A stretch of DNA of 64,000 bases from Powellomyces hirtus (lineage: Eukaryota; Chytridiomycota; Chytridiomycetes; Spizellomycetales; Powellomycetaceae): NCBI GenBank assembly GCA_025526995.1, contig JAHLKG010000012.1, positions 372,001 to 436,000 of the forward strand. The letters are read 5' to 3'. Numbering within the stretch: position 1 is the first letter of the stretch; the number at the start of each line of letters is the position of its first letter. Under the pieces are notes generated by a model. The model searched no databases, was not told where the DNA came from, and saw only the letters and a program-made list of their open reading frames with translations. The translations under genes were made by a program, and so were the position numbers. Below, piece after piece: positions 53,251 to 64,000 of this stretch.

Positions 53251-54097
53251 GTCGGACAGTTGAATGAAGATTTGAGTGAGGTGGTGGGTGGAGTTGAATG
53301 TCGCCTTGGTGGAAGAGAGAACGAGAGTGGAAAGTTTGGAAATAATTCAGCAAGTGGTTTGTGGAGAGCGGGGACGGCAAGGAGGCGGAGGTAATAACAC
53401 CATCAGATCAAGGGAAAGGGAAAGGGAAAGGAAAGGAAAGGACACCTACGTAAGTGAGATGTCAGATGCCAGCGCTGTTTGCCGCGAATGTTTTGGTTCC
53501 AAGTTTTTTGACGGCAGGGAAAGGGAAGGCAGGGAAGACGCGCCCCGAGACATGAGGCGTCTGTTTTAGTCAGCAGGAGAGGAGCGGTGCTCCGGTGTGA
53601 AGTGCGCCACGTTTCGCCAACATTGACTCGCCCACCTGCCGTCATGTCTCTCCCGGAGAAGGACGTCATTCGTTCCAGGCGGCATTACTACGAGTGTTGC
53701 GATCCGCTCTGAATGAAAGTATCCCAAACTACCGTATTGCCAGCTGTGGGAGCCCTGCTTACTCCTGTACGTAAGCACTACGATCGAGACATCTGGCTCA
53801 CGGACTTCAGCCTATATCTAGGTCCTCTGAATTTCTTATATGATTGCGATAATGGATCGCGATGCATCATTCAGACTACGTACGACGATGTATTGACATC
53901 GCGTGCACGAGCTTGGCTGCGGCCAAAGTCAGGGACCTTACGCGCGACGGTGATTGAAGGCGCGGCTAGCTAAATGACCTATGTAACATTCTATGATGCT
54001 CCGAATAAGGAGGCGGCCTCAGTTCTTCTATAGTATGGGCTAATTCTGGCCGGCCTTCTGTCCCGGGTAGGTATCCGATATACGGGGTCATAAACTA
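53251..54097. other. Intergenic region upstream of the TCP11-like gene
   Basis: Contains a GGGAAA/GGAAA tandem purine repeat at 53411-53441, which is a CT repeat on the coding strand of the TCP11-like gene and probably part of its promoter. No convincing gene. Confidence 0.5.
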
Positions 54098-55820
54098 TCA
54101 ACGAGGTTTCCTGATATCTCCAAACGATTTGTTGAGCATGCCGCGCAATCCTTTCTGTTTGCCATTGATGCTGCGGTTATCATCTTGTTGCCGCACTGCC
54201 TGATTGTGCATGTTCAACGCATATTGCTGGAGGTTTGTCGTCGAGGCGCTTGATCGCAGCGATAGTTCGTTCTCTGTTTCGTGGTCACTGCCGTTCAGAG
54301 GAGAATTTTTAACCAGGGCCTCCAGTTGGAAGATTCGGCGAACGAGGCGCTTTTGTTCAACTTCCATGTTCGCCAACTTCGACAGCAGTTCCTCGTGTTG
54401 CTGCTGTGATTGTTTGATGAGGGTGTCTTGCATGGCCGACAAAGCATCCCGTACATCCTGGTTTGGAAGTGAAGGGGCGGGAGCGCTCGAGTTCAAGGTG
54501 GTAACCCGTTTGGCGGGGACCACCGTGTCTCGCTTCTTTATAGTAGTCGCCTTCCGTACAGCTTCGGGGATAGGTTCCGCTAGACTACTGGTGCGAGGTC
54601 CCGCTTGTACTTCAGAGTTTACCACTGATGTCTCTGCCCCTCCGCCATCATTTGCCGCCCAACCCTCCTTGCCATTCCGCCGGATTGTCGACTTTTGCTG
54701 ATTGGGCTTCTGATCCTCGAGAGCTGCCTCTAGAGCACACCGCGCTTGATCGATCGGGACAGAGAGAATGGTAATCGGGCATTCCAGTCTGATTGCTGGT
54801 GCGTCATCGAAAAGGATCGCGATGTCTAGTTGATGACGGATTGCCGCTGTTGGGTGGGTCTCTGATAGGAGAGTGGATGGATTTGGTCGAGGGTCAGCCG
54901 GGAGGGTCAAGCGGTGCTGTTGGACATGGAAGAAGTCATCCATTTCATTAGGCGAAGTAGACTTCCAGTCCCACGACAATAGTTTCCTGGGCATTAAGGA
55001 TAAGGGACGTGTTTCGCGACACGCATGAACATGACAAAACGATACCTCCTCCCAGCTCCATTGTGCACCCCAGATCCATTGGATGGTAATACAGCTACAT
55101 CATCGCAGAACTCTGTCAGTTTGACCTTGACATTCTCACATATGTATCCCCGCGGCACAACTCGGAATTGAAGATCAAAGGAATCTCCCGGGCCCAGGAT
55201 GGTAGTGGAAACGCTGAGGTCGTACTGAACAACTGATGTTATGGAATCCCAGCGGAAGGGAGCCGGCTTGAGCAGTGTTGCCATCTCGCCTGTCTTTCCT
55301 GGCCACACGAGGAAAGGTTCAATGGGAATCACAACTTCTTTGCGTACTTTGCCAACCATTCCATGCCAACATAGATTCGCAAGGAGCCGGTACTTTATGC
55401 GGTGAAGTTTTCGGTGATACGCCAGAGTTGAGACCACTTTTCGAGACGGCGGCAACGGGGGATCGAGGGGAAGTTCCACAACCCACTCAAAGTTGTGGAC
55501 GCCAGGCTGAAGCTGACAGTCATGCTCGTCCGGTAACACAGAGGAGTGACAGTCAATGAGGTCCACTTCTTCAGCTGTCGAGACGGAAGTTCCGCTGAAA
55601 GAGACCGAAGCATCCACCAGATGCAGCGGGTTTCGGAAAGGCTGCGTGATTCGTAAAATGCCTCTCAAAGAGCATGGCTGTAAACCGTCTGCGGAGTGCA
55701 ATGTGTGAGATATTAGTCAGAGCAACAATCCAACACGGGTATCTTACATTTTCCGTCCACAAAGGAATCCCTATCGTCGAGAGGAATCTGGGAGCGCCAT
55801 AAGTTAGAGACATGACACAT
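54098..55820 (-). CDS. Arrestin-domain protein (alpha-arrestin-like) with C-terminal coiled coil, 534 aa
   Basis: Exons 55820-55748, 55688-55046, 54986-54098; introns are 59 and 59 bp and phases 1 and 2 fit. The N-terminal arrestin fold shows a pattern such as LDDRDSFVDGKYGLQPCSLRG, VDASVSFSG, PGVHNFEWVVELP, IKYRLLANL. The C-terminal arrestin part has a DLSVSTTILGPGDSFDLQF strand, ICENVKVKLTEF, HQLDIAILFDDAPAIRLECPITIL. After a Ser/Pro/Lys-rich linker comes a coiled coil (about residues 430-490, QEQHEELLSKLANMEVEQKRL-type). Fungal alpha-arrestins recruit Rsp5-type ubiquitin ligases to membrane transporters; I did not find a clear PPxY motif, so that role is unproven. An upstream extra exon cannot be excluded. 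Confidence 0.78.
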
Positions 55821-56408
55821 ACGGTTAAAACGTGTTTGCCGCGGCACCCACCAATTCCAGCGTTGGTTCCTTCATTTTTGTTGAATGTTGCGAGACTCAA
55901 AAGGAGAATACGAGACGTGACAGGTATATACAGTATGCTTGCTAGTGCAGTCCGGATACGGTGTAGCAGACAACAATATATTTGGCGGACAAAATGTAAC
56001 CCTTCGACCAAGTGGCGTTAAGAAAATAACTATAAGCGCAACTTTAACAACACCATAAACCCCGACCAGCGTGACAGCAGCATGCCCACACCGCATGCAC
56101 CGTATAAAGCCATATGAAATAACAATTGTTTGGCCAGCCGCCCCGCGTGTCTGAGAAACGTAACACCAAGAAGTTTACAGTATCGATATGACTTCTGGCA
56201 ATCAGGGGACGTGGAAATCTTGGCGGGAGAAAGGACACGATGAGTCAATCTGAATATGGGATGCGCGTTTGCAACCATCCACCCGACGCGCTGCGCACCC
56301 CCCTCTTCCCATCGAGCCGCCAAACGCAATCCTTCTCCCAACGTCAACAGTCAGTTGTATATTCATTGCCACGACTTTTCCCATCCACATTACTCGTATA
56401 CAGCCCTG
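55821..56408. promoter_or_regulatory. 588-bp divergent promoter region between arrestin-like and F-BAR genes
   Basis: Lies between two gene starts on opposite strands, so it must hold both promoters. No single motif stands out. The frame on the plus strand at 56256 continues into exon 1 of the F-BAR gene and could add about 51 residues if an earlier ATG is used. Confidence 0.55.
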
Positions 56409-58296
56409 ATGATCATGGAGAAGGCGGCATTTTCAAATTGCTTCTGGGTATGCTCTGGTGATCTGTGATGGTCTTGCTTTCGCGACTGCCGTCATTGACA
56501 CCGATATCTTGCCAGGGTGACAATGACAAGGGACTGGAAGTGCTCATGGCCCGCATGAAGCAGGGCAAGCACGTCTGTGAAGAAGTGCATGCTATGCTTA
56601 AAGAACGTGCCGCAATTGAAGACGACTATGGGAAACGCATGGCCAAACTCTCCAAAAGTTTCAGCCCTAAGGAAGAAATAGGGTTAGTGGCTATGGGCAC
56701 CGGGTCCAATTCAGATCCCCCGCTGACCTTTCCGGTTTGTCACAGAACGCTGCGAGATTCACTCGAAGTAGTGAGAAGTGAAATTGAAAAGTGTGCCAAA
56801 GCACATACTGAGCTGGCACAAGAAATACGCGTCAAGCTCGAAAAGCCATTGTCTGACTTCATCACCACACAAAGCGGCATCAGGAAGAATGTACATTACA
56901 TCAGAAATTCTTCGACATGCTGATACACCCATTGACGTTTTCTCATTCGAACTCAGCAAAACATGATTGTCGAGAAACATCAGAAGTCCAAAGCTTCGCA
57001 AGTCGCCATGGTCATGAAAGCCAAAGAACGATACGAAAGCAAATGCACCGAAGCTGCGCAGCTGTCACAGTTGCGGACCGACCCCTCCTCCAAGGATGCA
57101 GAGAAGGTTGCTAGTTCACATCAAACGCGGTCGTAACCTTTCTACAAAACATGCTGATTCTCCGCAATGCAGGCAAAGGCGCGGTTACAGAAAACCCAGA
57201 TATCGGCGAAACAAGCTGACACCGAGTACGTTTCTGGCGTTGAAAAACTCACAGAGATACACAAGAAGTGGGTGGATGATTTCCGAACAGCATGCACGGT
57301 ACGATGCGCACACTTCGCTCTCTCGCAGTTACCCTTGTCTGGTGATCCTTATCGCAAATTGCGCTGTAGGAGTGTCAAAAGCTGGAAGAAGATCGGTTTC
57401 ACTTCCTGAGAGGAAACGTTTGGAACTACGTAAACTTCCTCTCCGGGGTTTGTGTGGCGGACGATGAGGTATGGCGTCTGATCATGTGGTTGATTCCGTG
57501 AATTGTTATATTTTGACCGATCCAAATCTTAGGCATGCGAACGTGTACGCGTATCTTTGGAAGCATGCGACTTTGAGAAGGATCTGGCACTCTTCTTAGA
57601 TCGGAACAGTACAGGATCCACCATTCCACGTATGCCACAAACATCGTGCACAGGGTACATGCGAAACATACGACGCTTGAACTGACGATATGAACTTTCA
57701 GAACCTCTCCAATACATCAATTACTATACCGGTACACAAGAGTCTTCAAGCACACGAAAGAGTAGCATGAGCGAGCTAAACTCCGCCCCAAGCATGGGTG
57801 GTGCTGAAACGGAAATACCATCATCCGTATACGGTCAAGGGGACGGTCCCCGGCGCGACAGTGGGTCTTCCAAAGGGTCAGCTAATGGGGCCGGTCAAGC
57901 GACAGCAGCAGCGTTGACGGCACCAGCGGGTGACACCACATTCCAATATGATCCATATGAAGTACCAGAGAGCATGCCAGTTCTATTCTCCGGTACTCAC
58001 AAGGCTAACATGGTGTGGCGCTCATCATTTACTAACAAAGTGTGTTTCTATCAGTGCGTGTGTTATACGACTATCAAGCACAGGCGGCCGAAGAACTAAG
58101 TATTGGGAAAGGCCAATTGATTCCCGTGATTGCCACTCATGACGATGGGTAAGTTCTCATCATCATATCTGCTTAATGTCTGACATTGAAAGTGCTCAGC
58201 CATCTGAACCACAGGTGGTGGGAAGGACTGGGCTCCGAAGGTGGCCGAAGAAGAAAGGGTCTGTTCCCCAGCAATTTCACGGAAACTGTACATTAG
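56409..58296 (+). CDS. F-BAR and SH3 domain protein (Cdc15/Imp2/PSTPIP-type), nine exons, 450 aa
   Basis: Exons: 56409-56447, 56516-56890, 56957-57106, 57173-57298, 57370-57468, 57533-57629, 57702-57992, 58055-58148, 58215-58296. All eight introns are 62-72 bp and every phase fits. The F-BAR domain covers about residues 1-300: FSNCFWGDNDKGLEVLMARMKQGK, LKERAAIEDDYGKRMAKLSK, QNMIVEKHQKSKASQ, ECQKLEEDRFHFLRGNVW, SGVCVADDE. A Ser/Gly-rich linker follows, then a C-terminal SH3 domain (VRVLYDYQAQAAEELSIGKG, GWWEGLGS, KGLFPSNFTE). Such proteins bend membrane and link it to actin at division sites or endocytic patches. Donor of intron 3 (GTTGCT) is not ideal. Confidence 0.88.
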
Positions 58297-58671
58297 TAGA
58301 GCATGCTACCCACTTGTGTCACAGATTTTGTCGATTGATACATATTGTAGAAAACATTTCCGTCAAGGCAGAGAGTCTTTTTGCTTCCCTAGGCCCGCGT
58401 CATCCCATCCTACGTTTTTAGCCGTCATGACCAGCTCCATGAATTTGGGCACTGGTATCTCCTACTTTTGTGCAACGAGGATGTACAATGGAACCACAAG
58501 ACAGGCAGCCGACGTCATTGACGAACGCGTCACCCATCGCGTCCCTTCTAATTAAACCTTAAGATTTTTGTCCGCTGCAAAGGCTACGTTGGGCACACAC
58601 TTCAGCACCTTTAATATTTATGGAGTTGCCTCGCTTGAGCATCCTTTCGCAAATCGTAAGAACTTGTCGCA
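58297..58671. other. Spacer between the F-BAR gene and the MFS gene
   Basis: 375 bp between same-strand genes. Holds the terminator of one and the promoter of the other. No clear motif or frame. Confidence 0.5.
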
Positions 58672-60399
58672 ATGCCTGGTGCCAATGAACGCACGGCTCT
58701 GCTCCGCGGAGCGTCCAACGGCAGCAGAAATCAAAACTCGGGATCCAACAGAGAAGCTCCGCAAGACAGCGCTGAGTTTGGCAAATGGAGAAAATGGGTT
58801 TTGACTCTATTGGTCACCACTTATACGGTTAGAATAGATTTTTGAGTCGTCAGTCAATGACAGCAGATTCTCATGAAGGCGCTTTCTTCTGTGTATCACA
58901 GGCGTACTACTTTTGCAAAACCAACTTGTCCTTGGCGATCCCACATTTGGAAGATGAAGAAGGGCTGAAAAGGTTCTTTATATGCAAGACTCTTTACGCC
59001 TCCGATTTGCAAACTAGTCTAACACATCGATGAAATATAGATCGGATATTACCATCGTTTTGACTTCTGGATATATCATGTACTTGGCTGGAAAGTGAGT
59101 ATAAGTACAAAGTACAGCATGGATGCCCGTTGGTATGTGCTAAACACCACAATGCTTAGGTTTCTTTCTGGACTTTGCGTGGATAACTTTGGTGGCAAAA
59201 AAACGCTGCTGGCAGGGCTGATTGGATCAATAGTAACCAGCGTGGCCTTCACGCTCAAAGTCCATCCCGCATATTTTGCAACTATTCGGGGTGTGAACCA
59301 GCTGTTTTCCAGTGTTGGATGGGGAGCGTGTGTCAAGATTGTGCGAGGTTGGTACCCGCCGAGCCGGGCAGCACATGCGATCGCCGTTGCTTCGCTTGCG
59401 GAAACTCTGGGGGACGCACTTGTTCGCGTCACACTGGGGTCTGCGTTGCTCTACGGATTGTCGTGGCAAGGCATGTTCCTGGTCTCGGCTGCTGTTGCTG
59501 GACTTTTCTTTGTCCCAGCTTGCTTCGTACCGGGAGTTCCCTCCGACAAGGATCTTGATGATCCCGTTGAGAAGGATGAGGAAGCGCACGAGGACATGAA
59601 GGCCAGATCTGTGTTTACTGGTGATGATGAAGGGCTTCTTGCCATCGTGAAAGACATGCGTGTCTGGTTGTTGGCTGCACAATTGCTGGTCGTCATTCTG
59701 GTAAGGGAATGGTGGTAGCGCGTGGACGATTCGCACACAACAACGAGTCTAATTGGCATCATTCAGGTCCGCGAATCGTTCGCAAGCTTCGTGTCATCTT
59801 TGATTGCCTCTGAGCTTGAGCTCTCCAAGGCAACATCTAGCATTGCTAGCGCCATCTTTCCAGCAATGGGGGCCATCTCATCAATTGCGGGCGGCGTGCT
59901 GCTTGACAAAGCGAGTCAGAACCGACGGGGATTGATCCCATTTGCATCACTTGCATGTCTGACTGTTGCGCTCCTGGGGATGTGGGCAGTGACACCGGAG
60001 AGCGCAGGCGATAAAGCACTGCAAATACTCAAGGACGGCAGCAGCGGTGGCGGCGCGGACATGAAACAAATTGCCTTGTTCCTGGCTATGATTGGGATGA
60101 TAGCTTTGTTCCTCTATGCTCCCAAAGTCATCATCGACGGTGCCTTTGTTATGGATCTCGCAGGTGGTGCGGAGAAGGTCGGCAGTGTTACTGCATTCGT
60201 GACAGGTGTGGGATACATCGGGGGTATCCTGTCGCCGTCAATATCGGGCATGGTTGCAGATGCGCGTGGATGGCCAGATGCCATTCTTCTGATGGTGGGG
60301 TTGAGCGCGGTGGTGACTGGCGCGAGTGGGTTGTACTGGTGGTTGGATCTGAAGAAGTTGAAGGGATCGAACAATAACACCGAGGACTATGATGCTTGA
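58672..60399 (+). CDS. Major facilitator transporter, SLC37/organophosphate antiporter-like, five exons, 484 aa
   Basis: Exons 58672-58827, 58902-58972, 59041-59094, 59160-59700, 59767-60399; introns of 65-74 bp with fitting phases. Hydrophobic spans number about twelve. After a polar N-terminus the first span leads to AYYFCKTNLSLAIPHL, a pattern like the Y..CK.NLS.A.P stretch of SLC37/UhpC-type transporters; then FLSGLCVDNFGGKKTLLAG (MFS loop 2-3), GWGACVKIVRGWYPPSRAAHA, and in the second half LIASELELSKATSSIASAIFP, GGVLLDKASQNRRGLIPF, SGMVADARGWPDAILLM. Substrate is likely a phosphorylated small molecule (glycerol-3-phosphate, hexose phosphate), inferred from family only. Confidence 0.82.
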
Positions 60400-61766
60400 A
60401 CTGTATACCATGCAATATACTTATTTTGATAACGACGCATCACAGGTGCCCCACGAATGCAGATTTTTTTTCGATTTCTTTTTTATGAATCTCATCGATC
60501 ATCAGGGACAGCATGCATTGTGGTGCAGGGGGTCATGCAAGGGATGGTGGCGTTTTTTTTTTGGTTGCATAATTTTTTCAACGTTGTAACAACAGTAGTG
60601 TCCTGGATCCCTCGCGAAACATGGCACAAACACCCACCTTGGCGAGACGCAACATCTCGCCGCGGTCACTTCATCACATGCAATGATGCAAATCTCGATG
60701 GAGGAGATTGTCTTCACGTCGGGGCGAACGCTGATTCGAGCAGCCCAAGCAACCATTTTCGTTGACAATCAAGGACATCAGGCAAAAAGTCATCAAAATC
60801 ATTACTGGGTCAAGGCATGATTTGTGGGAACAGCAATCCTGGTGACACAAAAAAAACCCCTCCCCCGACATGGAGTTCTACGCAATGATGGAGAAAGTCT
60901 GATGTTAGTGGTCCCACTGGGGTGCACTCTGTCGAACAACCCTAACGGCCATTTCCGTTGAGTATCAGCTAAATGGAGCAAATTGGAGACCGATTTCATC
61001 GTCAATGCGGCTTGATCCCTCATAAAACCTGCACAACCGTTTCTCCGACTACCATGCGCTCCCGCGCGGGATGCTGATAGGTTCAACGTATGCCTACTCC
61101 GCATCAGGTCCGCTTGATACAAGGAAGCTTTTGCGGCTCTTTTACTATTTTGAATGACAGTTGCGCAAATCGCCTCGCTGAGCTCCGACGTCGTGCCTCA
61201 TCAACTGTACCCACCAGGTACTATCCCACGCAAAAAAATCCTCCAAAAAACATCAAATGGCGGACGCTTGTTGGATCAAAGCCGCTCACGTGTTGCTAAC
61301 ACCTTCCAATTGCTCTTTTCAGGGTAACTTGTGTTACTGTTCTGCCGATTCCACGAAGGCTCAGCAAGGAGTGATGGAGTGTGACGTTTGAGTTCTGTGC
61401 CCTCCCCACCTGCCCTTCCATTGCTGGCAAATGAGGACAAGTCCGACGTGTGAGAGGCTTAGGCGTCTTTTTTCGCGCTGACCGTCGCGGCTCCTCGGCC
61501 AGAAAGATCCAGCGATGCAAAATGACGGGCCAACTAGATGTGACCCATCCCATCCAATGCGGCAATGCGCACATGCAGCAACCAAGTGGAGACAAACTTG
61601 AAGGCTTGTTTGTTGCGGTCAGTCAGTGTCTGTGTGAATCCGATGCAATCAATCCCTGGGCCGTCTCGCCACACGAATGAAATAAAAAGCAATTGATTTG
61701 TTCTATTCCCCCCCTCGTTTTGTTTCCCATCACACATTCCTCATCCGCCCAAGTCAATAGATCACA
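60400..61766. other. 1.4-kb intergenic region upstream of the LPMO-like gene
   Basis: No convincing frame. The last about 60 bp before the LPMO-like ATG are pyrimidine-rich (CCCCCCCTCG, TTCCTCATCC) with AATAAAAAG near 61680, a plausible core promoter. Homopolymer A, T and C runs (60540-60560, 60847-60865) are notable but unexplained. Confidence 0.5.
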
Positions 61767-62699
61767 ATGAAGTTCACTGTTTCTGCCTTGATTGCCGCCT
61801 CCTCCGTCCTCTCCACGGTTTCCGCCCACGGATTCCTGTCGGGTATTGGCAGATTGTCCTCTTCGGAGCGCGGTCAGGTCAGGAACTACGACCTCATCGA
61901 CAGGCAGATCGACAGCCTTCGAAACCCCACAGAAGGAGGACTCTGCCGCGGAGCTCCCCGCAGGAAACCCGTTCCCTTGTCGCTGACAGAGGGTGGATCG
62001 TTGACTCTCACTCAAGCCTTTTCGATTGGTGCTCAACACATTGGTCCCTGCGCCGTGGAGATCATTGACGCCAAGGACACCTCCAAGAAGGTCACTCTCA
62101 CTTCCGTCTCTGGAGACAGAGGATGTGCTGTCCAGCCCCTTGCCCAGTTCGACACTAATAAGGGATCCGACGCCAAGTCTCAGTGCAATGGCAAGATCCC
62201 CGCCGGCCTCGTCACCAACGACATGTGCCTGCACTACTGGACGTTCGAGACTAAAAATGTCAACAAGATTACTTGCACGGACTGCATCTTGAGATGGACG
62301 TGGGACGGCACCCACATTTCCAAAAGCAACCCTGAGAGATACGAGAACTGCATCGACGTGACCATCACCAAGAACGGCAAGGGCGGCAACTCTGACGAAG
62401 GTCCCGAAATCGAGATCCCGGACCAGTCGAAGCTTCCTGTCCCCGTCCCTCCCACGGTACCTTCCGTCCCTGCCCCCGCCCCCAACAAGCCCACTCCTCC
62501 CGCTCCCAAGCCCGAAACACCTGCTCCCAAGCCTGAGACACCTAGCACCGGTGCCTGCTCGAACGGTGCTTACATGGTCTGCGACGGCACCGGGTTCCTT
62601 ATCTGCCATCCCGACCAGGCTTCTCGTGCACCCGCCTTCATGCAGTGCGCTTCGGGAACCAAGTGCAGATCGTGGGGCAAGTACATCCAGTGTGCTTAG
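61767..62699 (+). CDS. Secreted lytic polysaccharide monooxygenase-like protein with C-terminal CBM-like domain, 310 aa
   Basis: Single exon. Signal peptide residues 1-20 (FTVSALIAASSVLSTVSA), cleaved before His21, so the mature protein would start HGFLSG with an N-terminal His. The second copper-ligand His is likely His91 in SIGAQHIGPC, matching the H-x-G-x-C pattern of fungal copper monooxygenases, and CILRWTWDGTHI, YENCIDVTI resemble their core strands. A Pro-rich linker (about residues 215-263) joins a Cys-rich C-terminal module (CSNGAYMVCD...FMQCASGTKC), reminiscent of CBM19-type chitin-binding modules. Such enzymes cut crystalline chitin or cellulose oxidatively. The family number and substrate cannot be fixed by eye. 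Confidence 0.82.
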   Translation: MKFTVSALIAASSVLSTVSAHGFLSGIGRLSSSERGQVRNYDLIDRQIDSLRNPTEGGLCRGAPRRKPVPLSLTEGGSLTLTQAFSIGAQHIGPCAVEIIDAKDTSKKVTLTSVSGDRGCAVQPLAQFDTNKGSDAKSQCNGKIPAGLVTNDMCLHYWTFETKNVNKITCTDCILRWTWDGTHISKSNPERYENCIDVTITKNGKGGNSDEGPEIEIPDQSKLPVPVPPTVPSVPAPAPNKPTPPAPKPETPAPKPETPSTGACSNGAYMVCDGTGFLICHPDQASRAPAFMQCASGTKCRSWGKYIQCA

Positions 62700-63333
62700 A
62701 ATGGCGTAATTTCCGGTAATTCCGGAAATGGCGTACTCTCGTTGTTTCCTGTGGACTGGACATTTAGACAGTTCCTAGATTAGACACTTCTAGAAAAGAT
62801 AGTAGTCTGTACATTGTAGATAGGTTGTTTCAGCTAGGACGAAGGACCCTGGACAACGTGTGCAATATTCCCTCCTCGTATACATCAAGATGTCAGTGTA
62901 AATTCTGGACTCAAAGCAAATATATAAATTGAGCAGTAATATCGTTGTCTATATGAACAAAGTGCATCGGATCCACACGTTTTTTTGTGACGTTAGCCAA
63001 GTCATTCTTATCAATCAACGCATCGGTCGGACACGGGACGGACAAATGTGCGATACATCAGATGCATGGTAAACTTTGTAAAGTCAATGCCAAACCATTT
63101 ATATCAATCAAAAACACCTCTATCGAATCTATCTACCAGTAAACATCGAAAAAAAACGTTGGAAGGGCAAAATGTGTATACAGTGCCCACACTTCCAGCC
63201 TGTCGGCCGGGTATTAATCAATGTACAAAAGCACGTTTTCCCACCTCCGATCTCAAGCGATACGACCTAGTCAACGCTCCAAGTGATCATCTCAACTAGA
63301 CCATCATCCTCCTCCTGCTTCCTCCCGCATCAA
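62700..63333. other. Convergent intergenic region (634 bp)
   Basis: Lies between the 3' ends of the LPMO-like and Bem1-like genes. It is AT-rich with a small inverted repeat just after the LPMO stop (TTTCCGGTAATTCCGGAAA at 62710-62728), which could mark an RNA 3' end. No gene seen. Confidence 0.5.
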
Positions 63334-64000
63334 TCAATCAATGTACAAGACCACCTTTTCCCAGCGGCCTCGGATAACGACAGCCCAGTCGATGTCTCCG
63401 TTGATCTTGACCAGACCACCCACTTCGTCTTTGTACCAGATGGCCCATCCGTCATGCATCCACCGGATCTTCTCTGCAACCTCGTCGACAAAATCCAAGA
63501 ACGGTAGGTCTTGGTGAATGCGCCAAGCGAGGGTTTCGTCACCGGGGAGATGCACTTTGATTTTGACCAGAGAGTCGTCATCAACCTTGACGGAGCGGGA
63601 GAGGGAAGGGTACGAGTGGTAATCGCTGATGAGGTCCATGAGGGCCGTTGACGTGTCGAATTTGATGCTGTTGGTGGTCATGTTGTCGTCTTTGCGGAGC
63701 ATGAAGAATCGGTTCAGCGCCGGAGAATGGCGGATTGGGGCAGGTAGTTTGATGAGGTCGGTGAGGTACGTGTCCAGCACGGCTCTCCTGCGGGCGATTT
63801 CCGAGGGGCTCGCGGGAGGTGGAAGCGGGGAGTTAATTTTGGCCTGCGCGGGAGCAGGGGGCAAAAAGGGAATGGTCCGGGGTTGGTCCTTGAGCCGACC
63901 GGACTGGGCAGCGAATTGGCTGAGCAGGGACACGTGGAGGGTGTAAAAATCGTCAAACATGCGAAGCAGGACGCGGCTGGTGTCGTCGGACAGGTGCAGC
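63334..64000 (-). CDS. Bem1/Scd2-like PX-PB1 scaffold, C-terminal part (5' end beyond window)
   Basis: The open frame continues to the window edge. It starts inside a PX domain (LHLSDDTSRVLLRMFDDFYTLHVSLLSQF, then RTIPFLPPAP, LDTYLTDLIKLPAPI, FFMLRKDD) and ends with a PB1 domain (VKIKVHLPGDETLAWRI, then WYKDEVGGLVKINGDIDW) that has both a basic first strand and an acidic OPCA-like motif. Yeast Bem1 and fission yeast Scd2 carry SH3-SH3-PX-PB1 and bridge Cdc42, its exchange factor and kinases at growth sites; a NoxR-type regulator is another possibility. SH3 domains, if any, would lie outside the window. It is convergent with the LPMO-like gene. Confidence 0.82.
   Translation of the reverse strand, partial: LHLSDDTSRVLLRMFDDFYTLHVSLLSQFAAQSGRLKDQPRTIPFLPPAPAQAKINSPLPPPASPSEIARRRAVLDTYLTDLIKLPAPIRHSPALNRFFMLRKDDNMTTNSIKFDTSTALMDLISDYHSYPSLSRSVKVDDDSLVKIKVHLPGDETLAWRIHQDLPFLDFVDEVAEKIRWMHDGWAIWYKDEVGGLVKINGDIDWAVVIRGRWEKVVLYID

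Overview
The window looks like nuclear DNA of an early-diverging, probably zoosporic (chytrid-like) fungus. The right part carries fungal-type genes (Bem1/Scd2-like PX-PB1 scaffold, F-BAR/SH3 protein, HbrB TORC2 subunit, SOK1/TCP11 protein, Aim41/YqeY protein, b5-fused front-end desaturase, secreted copper monooxygenase). Most of these genes are split by short GT-AG introns, mostly 48-90 bp. A CEP295-like centriole protein fits an organism that builds flagella. The lineage is an inference; no rRNA or other marker is present.

Positions 1-41545 are a nest of LTR retrotransposons in three families. Family A (Ty1/copia, 500-bp LTRs TGTTGG...CCAACA) forms an array at about 2002-27485. A 3'-truncated copy (A1), two full-length but broken copies (A2, A3), two tandem LTR-gag-protease derivatives and an internal integrase-RT fragment all lie on the minus strand, and neighbours share single LTRs. 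One complete plus-strand element (A5, 22174-27485) closes the array. Some shared LTRs carry extra tandem 302-bp copies of the U3 promoter region. Family B (Ty1/copia, 368-bp LTRs with unusual TATTGG...CCAATA ends) is present three times and has a chromodomain in its pol. Two B copies (1-2001 and 28032-30022) are almost identical direct repeats flanking the A array. The third B copy (30592-41545) is split by a Ty3/gypsy chromovirus (31410-37636) with 421-bp LTRs and a 5-bp target duplication. An older gypsy integrase relic holds the B copy 2 insertion. All three families carry primer sites that match initiator tRNA-Met: the acceptor end for gypsy, the anticodon half for A and B.

Positions 41546-64000 are ordinary gene-rich DNA. 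In order: an unrecognised five-exon gene (-), a CEP295-like gene (+), HbrB/Bit61-like (-), Aim41-like (+), a front-end desaturase (-), a gene-poor stretch with possible coding debris, TCP11/SOK1-like (-), an arrestin-like protein (-), an F-BAR/SH3 protein (+), an SLC37-like MFS transporter (+), an LPMO-like secreted enzyme (+), and the 3' part of a Bem1-like gene (-) running off the right edge. Exon boundaries were worked out by hand from GT-AG sites, reading phase and family similarity. Polarity and signalling genes (Bem1-like, F-BAR, arrestin, HbrB, SOK1-like) are over-represented, but I see no operon-like logic.
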